This document shows positions 1 through 7,849 of a stretch of DNA of 10,106 bases, one piece after another. Origin of the DNA: Spartobacteria bacterium UBA6821 (GTDB lineage Bacteria; Verrucomicrobiota; Verrucomicrobiia; Chthoniobacterales; UBA6821); the NCBI GenBank assembly GCA_002452515.1, contig DKEN01000141.1, positions 1-10,106 of the forward strand, read 5' to 3'. Every line of letters starts with the position of its first letter. Positions within the stretch are counted from its first letter, which is position 1. The notes beneath the pieces are model-generated. The model searched no databases. It saw nothing but the letters and a program-made list of their open reading frames with translations, and was not told the origin of the DNA. The translations under genes and the position numbers were made by a program.

Positions 1-887
1 TTCAAACTTGCGGGTAGAAGCATGAATCCGCCAGGTTTGAGGATGATGCCATGGCATTCGATGACCCCTGTCAGACAGGTCACGATGGCGAAATCATCCT
101 CCGTGGTGATGGACAGAGGGGAGGGGAGATCGAATTTCCTGACCGTGAAGTAGGGGCAGTCGGCCACCAGGGAGTCGGAGACCGGAGTCAGGGCAGGCTC
201 AAAATCCTCAAAATCAATCGAAGCCAGCGATTCCTTGATGTGGAGTTCGCGCGGTTTGCCATCAAGACCATGACGGTTCCAGTCAAAGACACGGTAGGTG
301 GAGTCGCTGTTCTGCTGAACCTCGACGATCACAAGGCCCTCGCCGATGGCATGGAGCCTGCCGCTCGGAATGAAAATGCTCTCTCCCGTTTGGGAAGGGG
401 CGCGGTGCAGGGTCTCCTCGACATCACCCTTTTCGAGGGCAGCTTCAAAGGCCTCTCTCGTCACTCCCTTCTTCAGTCCGGCATAAATGACAGCACCGGG
501 GGATGCATGAAGAAAATACCAGCATTCCGTCTTTGCTTCCCCTCCCAGTTCGAGAGCCTTGGAGACGGGGGGGTGCACCTGAACAGAAAGTCGTTCGCGC
601 GCATCAAGCAGCTTGATGAGCAGTGGAAAACGTGGGGAGGGATCATCGTTGTGCCGTGCTCCGAAGATTTCCAGACGATGACTGCTCCAGAGTTCGTGGA
701 GTGTTTTTCCCTTCAATGGCCCTTCATGAACGACACTTTGGGCTTCGGGGCGATCGACCATTTCCCAGAGTTCCCCGATCGGTGCGCCATGGGGAATGGC
801 TTTACCAAGCAGGGTTTTGAAGCGATGTCCACCCCAGACACGTTCCATGGCGAGCGGTTCAAACAGGATCGGTTTTGCAAGAGTCAT
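1..887 (-). CDS. manA: Class I mannose-6-phosphate isomerase, C-terminus cut by window edge
   Basis: Cytoplasmic zinc enzyme that interconverts mannose 6-phosphate and fructose 6-phosphate, linking mannose use and GDP-mannose supply to glycolysis. I translated the minus strand by hand from the ATG at 887-885. The frame stays open for 295 codons to the left edge, so the stop lies outside; short bacterial members have about 310-330 residues, so little is missing. The four expected zinc ligands are visible: Q103 and H105 in SVQVHP, E121 in KTECWY, and H179 in IPSGRLHAIG. They are followed by the family stretch VQQNSDSTYRVFDWNR (residues 190-205). The N-terminal WGG and GELWEM motifs also fit. 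The motif spacing resembles the short Bacillus-type ManA rather than the longer enterobacterial form. It is transcribed divergently from ftsK. Family call is secure; the physiological role (mannose use or polysaccharide precursor supply) is not shown. Confidence 0.93.
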   Translation of the reverse strand, partial: MTLAKPILFEPLAMERVWGGHRFKTLLGKAIPHGAPIGELWEMVDRPEAQSVVHEGPLKGKTLHELWSSHRLEIFGARHNDDPSPRFPLLIKLLDARERLSVQVHPPVSKALELGGEAKTECWYFLHASPGAVIYAGLKKGVTREAFEAALEKGDVEETLHRAPSQTGESIFIPSGRLHAIGEGLVIVEVQQNSDSTYRVFDWNRHGLDGKPRELHIKESLASIDFEDFEPALTPVSDSLVADCPYFTVRKFDLPSPLSITTEDDFAIVTCLTGVIECHGIILKPGGFMLLPASL

Positions 888-902
888 TGGTGGAGAATCC
901 CT

Positions 903-931
903 TTTATCCGATAATGGAGGGCAATTGCCAA
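903..931 (-). promoter_or_regulatory. Possible sigma70-type promoter for manA
   Basis: On the minus strand, TTGGCA (931-926) and GATAAA (908-903) are separated by exactly 17 bp. They match the -35 and -10 consensus at five and four of six positions. Transcription would start near 896, leaving a leader of only about 10 nt before the manA ATG at 887. The -35 box overlaps the palindrome at 920-929, so a repressor bound there could block it. This is consensus matching only. Confidence 0.4.
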
Positions 932-974
932 GAAGGATGCAGAAAGTTGCCCGGAAGTTGTCTGGCAGTTGCCA
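920..974. promoter_or_regulatory. Phased TTGCC motif array, candidate operator
   Basis: Between the divergent manA and ftsK genes, AATTGCC (923-929), AGTTGCC (945-951) and AGTTGCC (967-973) are spaced exactly 22 bp apart. A weaker copy, AGTTGTC (956-962), sits exactly 11 bp from its neighbours on each side. The outer copies are embedded in dyads: GGCAATTGCC (920-929, perfect palindrome) and TGGCAGTTGCCA (963-974, 10 of 12 positions symmetric). Spacing near one helical turn places the motifs on one face of the DNA, as in operator arrays. The regulator is unknown, and chance similarity in a 118-bp gap is possible. Confidence 0.4.
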
Positions 975-1005
975 AAGGTGGGGGATTTCCTGCAAGATCG
1001 TTCAA

Positions 1006-3480
1006 ATGGTATCTTCACGCAGCCGATCCTGGGATGAAGTGACAGGATTGCTTCTTTTCTTTGGAGGAATCCTGTTGCTACTCGCCCTGTTGTCTTTTGA
1101 CTTAAGGGATGTTCCCGCTTGGGCATTTGGAAAATACACTCCGATTTCTGAGCATCCTGTGAATTTTGTCGGACGAGTTGGTGCGATCGTGGCGCGATTA
1201 ATGTATCTTCTTTTTGGAGGTGCCTCCTTCTTTGCCGCTGTCGGATTGCTTGGACTTGGCATTGCCACCTTTACGGGTAAATATGAACGCTTGGGGATTC
1301 GTTTTGGCTGGTTGGTTGTCTGTCTCCTGAGTTGGTCGACCCTGCTTGATCTCCAGCATTTTTTCCTCCGGGGTTGGAAGGTGAAATTCGATATTCCTGG
1401 TCCTGGAGGATGGTTCGGCCATCAACTCAATCTCGCACTGGGGAGGAATGTGCTGGGAACCGCCGGTTCAAGTCTCATTTTTATCACACTGGCCCTGGTG
1501 AGTTTGATTTTGGCAACGGGTTTCCATCCCATTCTGGCGATGCGGAGGTTTTTCACTGCACTCTTCTCCCTGCTCGCCCGATTCGTTAATTTTCTTCAGA
1601 GCCGTTCGAAATCGAAAGAGAACGAGTTGTCGCAAGCCGACGTTGATCTCCCTCAAACACTCCGTCCGCCTCGTCGCCGCCGCGGGTCGATACTTTCCGA
1701 GGAAATCGAGGTCTCCGATGCCCTTTTCTCGCCAGCACCATCGGTTGACTTCCCCATACCAAAGATCATCGACGCGAGCGTTCCGGCTCCCTCCCGAAAG
1801 CCGACACTGGCCGAAGTCATGAAAGAAAAGGGCAAGTCGAAGCCGACGGTGTCACCGGAGACTGGTCTCTCCGATGTGCGTCTTGAGGACTATACCCTGC
1901 CGGGCCTTGATCTGCTGGAGACCCACGGGAGCGATGAGCACCAACCGGTCGATCCAGCCGAGTTGCAGGGGGTTCAGAAGGTGTTGATCGACACGCTGGC
2001 CCAGTTCGGGATCGAGGCTTCTCCCGGGGATATAACAAAGGGGCCGACCATCACCCGTTACGAAGTCTATCCTGCCACGGGAGTCCGGGTGGAACGCATC
2101 TCGGCTCTGGAAAAAAATCTGGCCCGCGCTACCCGTGCGGAGCGAATCAATATTCTGGCTCCGATTCCGGGCAAGGACACCGTCGGTATCGAGATCGCCA
2201 ACAACAACAAGGTGAAGGTGGCCATTCGCGAGCTTTTTGAGAGTGAGGCGTGGGAGACCACCAAGGCGAAGCTGCCGATTGCACTTGGCAAGGATGTCTA
2301 TGGCAACGCCATCATCGCCGATCTGGCTGCCATGCCCCATCTGTTGGTGGCGGGAGCAACCGGAAGCGGCAAGAGCGTCTGCATCAATTCCATCATCACG
2401 AGCCTTATTTTTCGGCACACCCCGGAGAATCTTCGCTTTATCATGATCGATCCGAAGGTAGTCGAGATGCAGGTCTACAACGAACTGCCTCATCTCGTTA
2501 CCCCGGTGGTGACCGATCCCAAAAAGGTGCTTCTGGCATTGCGGTGGGTGATCGATGAAATGGAGCTCCGCTACCGGATTTTTGCCAAGGTTGGCGTCCG
2601 CAACATCACTGGTTTTAACGGTCGTCCCAAGCCCGAAGTGGCCGCACCAAGCGGGATCGATTCGGAGGAAACAGGGGATGAGGTGATTGGCAACGTTACT
2701 GAAGCAAGCGAACTTCCTGAAGGTCTGGATGAAGCAGCTGTCGACGAGGAAGTCTTGGAACCAAAGTTGCCACTTCCACCGGATGACGGGATTCAGGTGC
2801 CCGATCATATGCCCTTCATCGTCGTGATCGTGGATGAGTTGGCTGATCTCATGCAGACAGCTCCGGCCGATGTGGAGGCTGCCATTGCCCGCATCACCCA
2901 GATGGCGCGGGCTGCGGGCATTCACATGATCGTGGCGACGCAGACACCACGCGCCGATGTCGTGACTGGGATCATCAAGGCAAATATTCCAACCCGTATC
3001 GCCTTTCAAGTCGCCTCCAAGATCGACAGCCGCGTCATTCTTGATGAGAACGGTGCCGAGCGTCTCTTGGGACAGGGGGACATGCTTTACCTTCCGCCGG
3101 GAAGTGCCAAATTCACGCGGGCACAGGGCGTGCTGGTGACCGACGAGGAAATCCATCGCGTGGTGAAAAATCTTGCCGCTCAGAGCAAGCCGGTCTTCGA
3201 ACCAAGTATCTCAGCCAAGCTCTCCGGAGCCGGAATGCCCGAAGAGGATGTCACTGACGAGGACGAGGTGCTGGTCGAAAAATGTCTCGAAATCATCCGT
3301 CAGGAAGGAAAAGCCTCCACCTCGATGCTTCAGCGCCGACTTAGGCTTGGTTATACCCGTGCTGCACGCGTCGTGGACATTTTGGAAGCACGTGGCATTC
3401 TAGGTCCCAAGGATGGTGCCAGGGATCGGGAGATTCTGATTGATCTTGATAGCCTGGATGACACTGGCTCCCGATTCTAA
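1006..3480 (+). CDS. ftsK: DNA translocase FtsK
   Basis: Septal, membrane-anchored ATPase that pumps double-stranded DNA to clear and align chromosome ends at division, usually also activating XerCD recombination at dif. From the chosen start it has 824 residues. Four hydrophobic segments lie at about 12-31, 58-89, 100-120 and 150-172. A charged, proline-containing linker leads into the motor, with Walker A GATGSGKS (450-457), Walker B VVIVDELADLM with D610 and E611, and the motif QMARAAGIHMIVATQTPRAD. The C-terminal winged-helix gamma domain (about 753-822, STSMLQRRLRLGYTRAARVV) is the part that reads polar guide sequences in known FtsK proteins. The frame is open back to 796, but that would overlap manA and add 70 residues unlike the family. 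ATG 1006 puts the first membrane segment near the N-terminus, as expected. ATG 937 is an alternative. No good ribosome binding site supports either. An acidic insert of about 43 residues lies before Walker B. First gene of a possible seven-gene run. Confidence 0.96.
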   Translation: MVSSRSRSWDEVTGLLLFFGGILLLLALLSFDLRDVPAWAFGKYTPISEHPVNFVGRVGAIVARLMYLLFGGASFFAAVGLLGLGIATFTGKYERLGIRFGWLVVCLLSWSTLLDLQHFFLRGWKVKFDIPGPGGWFGHQLNLALGRNVLGTAGSSLIFITLALVSLILATGFHPILAMRRFFTALFSLLARFVNFLQSRSKSKENELSQADVDLPQTLRPPRRRRGSILSEEIEVSDALFSPAPSVDFPIPKIIDASVPAPSRKPTLAEVMKEKGKSKPTVSPETGLSDVRLEDYTLPGLDLLETHGSDEHQPVDPAELQGVQKVLIDTLAQFGIEASPGDITKGPTITRYEVYPATGVRVERISALEKNLARATRAERINILAPIPGKDTVGIEIANNNKVKVAIRELFESEAWETTKAKLPIALGKDVYGNAIIADLAAMPHLLVAGATGSGKSVCINSIITSLIFRHTPENLRFIMIDPKVVEMQVYNELPHLVTPVVTDPKKVLLALRWVIDEMELRYRIFAKVGVRNITGFNGRPKPEVAAPSGIDSEETGDEVIGNVTEASELPEGLDEAAVDEEVLEPKLPLPPDDGIQVPDHMPFIVVIVDELADLMQTAPADVEAAIARITQMARAAGIHMIVATQTPRADVVTGIIKANIPTRIAFQVASKIDSRVILDENGAERLLGQGDMLYLPPGSAKFTRAQGVLVTDEEIHRVVKNLAAQSKPVFEPSISAKLSGAGMPEEDVTDEDEVLVEKCLEIIRQEGKASTSMLQRRLRLGYTRAARVVDILEARGILGPKDGARDREILIDLDSLDDTGSRF

Positions 3481-3520
3481 AGTTCTTAACCCTTCGTCGC
3501 CAAAACGCTGAACCATTTTC

Positions 3521-3994
3521 ATGAAATTTTTTCAATCCAAACCTGATGCCGAGCCTCTCGGTCCTCTCCTGCGCACCGCCAGAGAGGCCCGTCAACTCTC
3601 CCTTGAAGAGGCATCCCGATCCTCTCATCTCTCCCTCAAGGAGATTGAAGCACTGGAGAACGACACCTCCCTTGATTTTAGGTATGCCCGTATTCAGGCG
3701 ATTTCCTATCTGCGTTTCCTCGGATTGAACCCAACCGAGTTCAAGGATTCCCTGCCCGCTCTCCCGGAACTAAGAACCTCCGGGCATCTGCTTGTGGTGC
3801 GTGGGGAGAATCCCCTATGGCAGGCCATCGAATCACTCCTGGCCATGCTTGCCCCGATGGGCAAAATCGCCCTCGCACTTGTCCTGCTGGTGGCCCTCCT
3901 TGGCAGTTGGGGAATGGTTCGCCAGCTTTCGCGCGTCCGATCCGTGCCCTGGGTCTCCTCCACCTATAACGTTCTGCCAGATTCCAACAGATGA
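3521..3994 (+). CDS. Short RodZ-like HTH protein with one membrane segment
   Basis: 157 residues. Residues about 13-77 form a RodZ-type helix-turn-helix (HTH_25 family): LLRTAREARQLSLEEASRSS, then KEIEALEND and YLRFLGLNPTEF, which matches the usual pattern of this domain. A linker leads to one membrane helix at about 114-133, followed by a basic stretch and a tail of only about 24 residues. In characterised RodZ the cytoplasmic HTH binds MreB and helps set rod shape; the long periplasmic region found in E. coli RodZ (about 337 residues in all) is missing here. It begins 40 bp after ftsK, and its TGA overlaps the rimO ATG in ATGA, suggesting translational coupling. RodZ-family genes near ftsK/spoIIIE and rimO occur in other phyla, which supports the call. 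A membrane-bound regulator with no MreB role remains possible, so no symbol is given. Confidence 0.75.
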   Translation: MKFFQSKPDAEPLGPLLRTAREARQLSLEEASRSSHLSLKEIEALENDTSLDFRYARIQAISYLRFLGLNPTEFKDSLPALPELRTSGHLLVVRGENPLWQAIESLLAMLAPMGKIALALVLLVALLGSWGMVRQLSRVRSVPWVSSTYNVLPDSNR

Positions 3995-5400
3995 GTACTT
4001 CAGTAAAGCAGTCTTCACCTCCAGCCACAATCCGCAAGATCGGACTGATCAGCCTTGGCTGCGCAAAAAATCTGGTCGACGCAGAAATTCTCCTCGGTGA
4101 TGCCGCGCGCCACGGTTATGAGCTGACCACGGAGACCGATGATGCCGATGTCGTTCTCGTCAATACCTGCGGCTTCATCGACCCTGCCAAGGAAGAGAGT
4201 ATCAGTGCCATCCTTGAGGCCCATCGCCGCCGTCTGCATGGGGCCAAAGCTGGACAAAAACTTGTTGTCGGGGGATGCCTCTCCCAGCGGTATTCGACCG
4301 ATCTCGCCACCCAGTTGCCTGAAGTTGACGCCTTTCTGGGACTCGATGAAATCAAGAATGCCGGATCATTTTTCGACCGTCTTCTCGATGAGGAGCGTGA
4401 CGGGGAGGGACCGCTCGTGGAGGTCTCCCGCCGGGCCGCCTACATCCCCGATTACGACACCCCAAGGGTGCGTCTCACGGCCTCCCACACCGCTTATGTG
4501 AAGATCGCCGAAGGATGTAACCATCCCTGTTCCTTCTGTGTGATACCGAGAATGCGCGGACGCCATCGCAGTCGCACGATTGAATCCGTCGTCAGGGAAG
4601 TCGAGGGACTTGTTGCTTCCGGAGTGAAGGAGATCAATCTGATTAGCCAGGACACCACCTACTACGGCATGGATCTCTGGGAGGAAAAGGCCGGGCCCCG
4701 ACAGCCGGTTGATGAAGCGCGTGGTCCGGGCCTTCCTGCGCTCCTGGACGCCCTCGGAGCGATTCCAGGGGAATTCTGGATCCGCCTCCTCTACACCCAT
4801 CCTGCCCACTGGAGCGATGACATGATCGCTTCCATTGCCCGCAACCCCAAGGTCACCCGATATGTCGATATGCCGCTCCAACACATCCATGACGCGATGC
4901 TCGACTCGATGCGCCGGGAGACGGATAGCGCTCATATCATCAATTTGATTAAGCGAATGCGCGCAGGTATTCCTGGGCTGACGATCCGCACTACCTTCAT
5001 CGTCGGTTTTCCGGGCGAGACAGAGGAGCATTTCGAGACACTGCTCGAGTTCATGGAGCAGACCCGCTTTGAGCGACTTGGCGTTTTCAATTACTCCCGC
5101 GAGGAGGAATCCCGCGCTGCCAAACTCTCGGGCCAGATCCACGGAGGAACCAAGAAGCGCCGCCAGCGTGAGGCGATGCTTGTGCAGCAGCGGATCGCCG
5201 CCGAGGTTGCCGCATCTCATGTCGGGCAGGAGCTCACCGTCCTTGCCGATACAGCTCTCTTGGGGCGTACCGAAGGGGACGCTCCCGATGTTGACTGTCG
5301 TGTCCATTTCACGAAACCCGTCCAGGCAGGAACATTCCATCGGGTCAAGGTCACCGGCACGAAAGGATACGATCTCGAAGCTGCGCCCATCGAAGGATAG
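3991..5400 (+). CDS. rimO: Ribosomal protein S12 methylthiotransferase RimO
   Basis: Radical SAM enzyme of the cytoplasm that adds a methylthio group to the beta carbon of a conserved aspartate of ribosomal protein S12 (Asp88 in E. coli). It has 469 residues, slightly above the usual 430-450. The N-terminal methylthiotransferase domain carries three cysteines for the auxiliary iron-sulfur cluster: C24 in SLGCAKNLVDAE, C60 in VNTCGF and C96 in VGGCLSQRY. The radical SAM cluster motif is C176-x3-C180-x2-C183 in GCNHPCSFCVIPRMRGRHRS. Further matches are YVDMPLQHIHDAML and RTTFIVGFPGETEEHFETL. The last about 65 residues fit a TRAM domain. SLGCxKNLVDxE separates RimO from the tRNA enzyme MiaB. A small insert (about residues 232-245, EEKAGPRQPVDEARGPG) accounts for part of the extra length. 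Start fixed by the 4-bp overlap with the RodZ-like gene. Confidence 0.96.
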   Translation: MSTSVKQSSPPATIRKIGLISLGCAKNLVDAEILLGDAARHGYELTTETDDADVVLVNTCGFIDPAKEESISAILEAHRRRLHGAKAGQKLVVGGCLSQRYSTDLATQLPEVDAFLGLDEIKNAGSFFDRLLDEERDGEGPLVEVSRRAAYIPDYDTPRVRLTASHTAYVKIAEGCNHPCSFCVIPRMRGRHRSRTIESVVREVEGLVASGVKEINLISQDTTYYGMDLWEEKAGPRQPVDEARGPGLPALLDALGAIPGEFWIRLLYTHPAHWSDDMIASIARNPKVTRYVDMPLQHIHDAMLDSMRRETDSAHIINLIKRMRAGIPGLTIRTTFIVGFPGETEEHFETLLEFMEQTRFERLGVFNYSREEESRAAKLSGQIHGGTKKRRQREAMLVQQRIAAEVAASHVGQELTVLADTALLGRTEGDAPDVDCRVHFTKPVQAGTFHRVKVTGTKGYDLEAAPIEG

Positions 5401-5446
5401 TGTCAGGCTCTTTTCATCGACCTCACTTCGACTTCAACTTCAGCGC

Positions 5447-6235
5447 ATGAAATTTCCCTACTCCTTCCCGGTGACGCGTGCCTTCTGCACCTATCTGGGT
5501 CAGGTGGCGTTCCTTGCCGGGGAGACTTTTACCTCCATATTTGCGGGTAGGATTCGCTGGAGACTGGTCCTGCAGCAAGTGGATGAAATCGGATTTGGTT
5601 CGCAGGCTGTGGTGATCATCACTGGGGCGTTCACTGGTGCAGTCTTTACCGCCCAGACCTTCTTCCAATTTTCCGCCCTCAACATGAGTTCCGCCGTCGG
5701 TCCCGTGGTTTCGGTGGCCCTCTGCCGCGAACTCGGCCCGGTGCTCACCGCGCTGATGGTTGCGGGAAGGGTCGGTGCGGCGATGAGCGCCGAGATCGGC
5801 ACAATGAAAGTCACCGAACAGATTGATGCGCTCCGTGCCTTGGCAGTGAATCCCGTGGATTACCTCGTGGTGCCACGCGCGGTGGCGATGATGATTTCGA
5901 TGCCGCTGCTGGTGGGGGAGTGCCTCTTCTTTGGCATTATCGCGAGCTATCTGGTCGCCGTGAAACTGCTCAATGTCGGCAGCGTCTATTTCATTCACAA
6001 CATGTGGAACTTTACCCATGGGAAGGATATCGTGATGGCGATGAGCAAGGGGGTTGTGTTCGCCATCCTGATCGTTTTCATCGCCTGTCAGCAGGGACTC
6101 AATACTAAGAACGGTGCTGTCGGCGTGGGACGCTCGACCACCGAGGCGGTCGTGATCAGTTCACTCTGCATCCTGATTGGAAACTTCTTCCTGACCATGG
6201 CTCTCAACATTGTCTTCCCTGCCGGGGCGCACTGA
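5447..6235 (+). CDS. mlaE: MlaE-family phospholipid ABC transporter permease
   Basis: Inner-membrane permease of the MCE/Mla-type ABC transporter, which moves phospholipid between inner and outer membranes and keeps the outer leaflet free of misplaced phospholipid. 262 residues, close to E. coli MlaE (260). An amphipathic N-terminal region is followed by hydrophobic segments at about 53-75, 84-107, 144-170, 203-218 and 234-257. The family signature lies at 116-140, EIGTMKVTEQIDALRALAVN followed by PVDYL, the cytoplasmic coupling region that contacts the ATPase. The reading frame is open upstream into rimO as far as 5069, but those codons are a shadow of rimO. ATG 5447 gives the normal family N-terminus. 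It lies 46 bp after rimO and ends 1 bp before mlaF. There is no N-terminal STAS domain. Direction of lipid transport cannot be read from sequence. Confidence 0.94.
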   Translation: MKFPYSFPVTRAFCTYLGQVAFLAGETFTSIFAGRIRWRLVLQQVDEIGFGSQAVVIITGAFTGAVFTAQTFFQFSALNMSSAVGPVVSVALCRELGPVLTALMVAGRVGAAMSAEIGTMKVTEQIDALRALAVNPVDYLVVPRAVAMMISMPLLVGECLFFGIIASYLVAVKLLNVGSVYFIHNMWNFTHGKDIVMAMSKGVVFAILIVFIACQQGLNTKNGAVGVGRSTTEAVVISSLCILIGNFFLTMALNIVFPAGAH

Positions 6236-6236
6236 T

Positions 6237-6989
6237 ATGTCCGTTGACAATCTCATTGAAGTACGGAATCTGAGGCAGACCCTTTCCGGTCAGGAGATCC
6301 TCAGAGGGGTCAATCTTGATATTCCTCGTGGTGAGACCGTTGTCCTGCTAGGCCAGAGCGGCGGGGGAAAAAGTGTCTTTTTGCGTCATCTCATCGGCCT
6401 GATCCGACCTCTTTCCGGTTCTATCAAGATCGATGGTGAAGAGATCAGCCGCCTTAGCGAACGGGAATTGGAACCGGTCAGACGAAAAATCGGGATGCTC
6501 TTTCAGGACGGGGCGCTCTTTGACTCCATGACGGTTTTTGACAATGTCGCCTTCCCTCTCCGAGAGAGGGGTGAACGCAGTGAGAAGGTGATCAGGGAAA
6601 AAGTCGCCCACTCCCTGGAATTGGTTTCCCTTCAGGGACAGGAGAAGAAGATGCCGGTCAATCTGAGCGGCGGTATGCGCAAACGCGCCGCTCTGGCCCG
6701 AGCCATCATCTCGGAACCCTCCTGCATTCTCTATGACGAGCCGACGGCCGGCCTCGATCCGATCGTCTCCGATACGATCAACCGACTCATCCGACGGCTG
6801 CAAACTCAACTCAAGGTTACTTCGATCGTCGTGACTCATGACATGATCAGCACGAATTATGTGGCTGATCATGTTGCATTGCTCCGCGAGGGGCGTATTC
6901 ATTTTACCGGCACGCTGTCTGCCCTTCACAGCTCGACCGATCCCGTGATCCGGGATTTCATCGAAGGGCGTTCTCACGAAATCGACTAA
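6237..6989 (+). CDS. mlaF: MlaF-family phospholipid ABC transporter ATPase
   Basis: Cytoplasmic ATPase that powers the MlaE permease. 250 residues with a complete ABC set: Walker A GQSGGGKS (39-46), Q-loop Q90 in MLFQDGALFDSMTVFDNVAF, signature LSGGM (143-147) followed by RKRAALARA, Walker B ILYDEP with D167 and E168, D-loop AGLDP and switch H201 in VVTHD. LFQDGALFDSMTVFDNVAFPL and LSGGMRKR are typical of the Mla/Ttg2A (MCE) branch rather than sugar or amino-acid importers. ATG 6237 is chosen because it leaves one base after the mlaE stop and gives the normal MlaF start (SVDNLIEVRNL). An in-frame start at 6210 would overlap the mlaE end. The tight spacing means the two are surely co-transcribed. 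Confidence 0.95.
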   Translation: MSVDNLIEVRNLRQTLSGQEILRGVNLDIPRGETVVLLGQSGGGKSVFLRHLIGLIRPLSGSIKIDGEEISRLSERELEPVRRKIGMLFQDGALFDSMTVFDNVAFPLRERGERSEKVIREKVAHSLELVSLQGQEKKMPVNLSGGMRKRAALARAIISEPSCILYDEPTAGLDPIVSDTINRLIRRLQTQLKVTSIVVTHDMISTNYVADHVALLREGRIHFTGTLSALHSSTDPVIRDFIEGRSHEID

Positions 6990-7006
6990 AGTTCCTACTC
7001 ATATTC

Positions 7007-7837
7007 ATGGATACCACCAGCAAAGTCACTCAATTCAAGGCAGGCTTCTTCGTCCTGCTTGGAATCATTTCCATCGGGGCTCTGGTCCTGGAATTCGGAC
7101 GCTTCGGCGACAGCATCAAGAAATACTACACGCTGACCGTCGAGTATCGAAATGCCAGCGGCCTGTTGAAAGGTGCCGATGTCCTGCTTGCCGGTGCCCG
7201 GATCGGCTTTATCGGCGACGCGCCGCAGGTATTGCCGAACATGCGCGGAGTGGCGGTGAAACTGAACATCGACGATAAGGTGGAGATTCCCCAGGGGAGT
7301 ATTTTTTCCATCGGAAGCTCCGGATTGCTGGGTGACCGTTTTGTCACGGTGACCATGGGGCCGGATGCTGTGGATCAGAAAGCGATTCCTCCTGATTCGG
7401 TGATCACCAACGGGGTGAGTGAATCGAGTATTGCCGAGCTGCAGCGCCAGCTTCATGACGAGATTCTGCCCAAGTTCAACGAGGCGCTGGCCCACCTCAA
7501 TGATGTCAGCATGCCGAAACTTGACGCGACCTTGAGCGACATCAATGGAGTGAGCAGTGATTTGAGAAACAAGGTCTTTAATGCGCAAGGGGTGAAGAAT
7601 CTTCAGATAACCCTTGCGAATTTTCGTACCACAAGCGACGCGCTTGCGGCCTCTTCCGGAGAGATCAAGGGAGTCACCGATCAGGCCAATATTTTCCTAA
7701 AGAAGGGAACGATGGCGATGGATTCCGTCAACGGTGCTGTTGTGGACATGAAGGTGTTCATCGCGAATCTGCGCCAGCATGGCATCATTTTCTATCGTGA
7801 TACGTCCAACGCAGGGCCGATTAAAAAGAACAACTAA
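7007..7837 (+). CDS. mlaD: MlaD-family MCE-domain substrate-binding protein
   Basis: Membrane-anchored periplasmic MCE protein. In characterised systems MlaD forms a hexameric ring on the MlaFE complex, with a central pore for phospholipid. 276 residues: a short cytoplasmic N-terminus, a signal-anchor helix (about 12-29, GFFVLLGIISIGALVLEF), then one MCE domain (about 40-118) with the hallmark GLLKGADVLLAGARIGFIGD and the closing GSSGLLGDRFVTVTMGPD. Residues about 125-260 are predicted mostly helical by eye (hydrophobic spacing, ELQRQLHDEILPKFNEALA and further helices), and longer than the tail of E. coli MlaD (183 residues in all). Such tails in MCE proteins can extend a pore or tunnel. It lies 17 bp after mlaF. 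No MlaC, MlaB or MlaA gene follows. Confidence 0.92.
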   Translation: MDTTSKVTQFKAGFFVLLGIISIGALVLEFGRFGDSIKKYYTLTVEYRNASGLLKGADVLLAGARIGFIGDAPQVLPNMRGVAVKLNIDDKVEIPQGSIFSIGSSGLLGDRFVTVTMGPDAVDQKAIPPDSVITNGVSESSIAELQRQLHDEILPKFNEALAHLNDVSMPKLDATLSDINGVSSDLRNKVFNAQGVKNLQITLANFRTTSDALAASSGEIKGVTDQANIFLKKGTMAMDSVNGAVVDMKVFIANLRQHGIIFYRDTSNAGPIKKNN

Positions 7838-7849
7838 GCTTCGTTTGTG

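Noticed and set aside
51..914. Plus-strand open frame of 287 codons
   Set aside because: It is antisense to manA, whose minus-strand frame carries all zinc-ligand motifs; the plus-strand protein resembles nothing.
963..974. Possible sigma54 promoter (TGGCA ... TTGCC)
   Set aside because: The two elements are one base apart rather than the required spacing, so the -24/-12 layout does not fit.
796..1005. Extended ftsK start
   Set aside because: The extra 70 codons overlap manA and the divergent regulatory gap and are not FtsK-like.
1852..3156. Minus-strand open frame of 434 codons
   Set aside because: It lies wholly inside the ftsK motor region; its length reflects codon bias of ftsK and no family motif is seen.
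4366..5340. Minus-strand open frame of 324 codons
   Set aside because: It is antisense to the radical SAM and TRAM regions of rimO and has no recognisable domain.
5069..5446. Extended mlaE start inside rimO
   Set aside because: The upstream codons are a frame shadow of rimO; MlaE proteins begin near ATG 5447.
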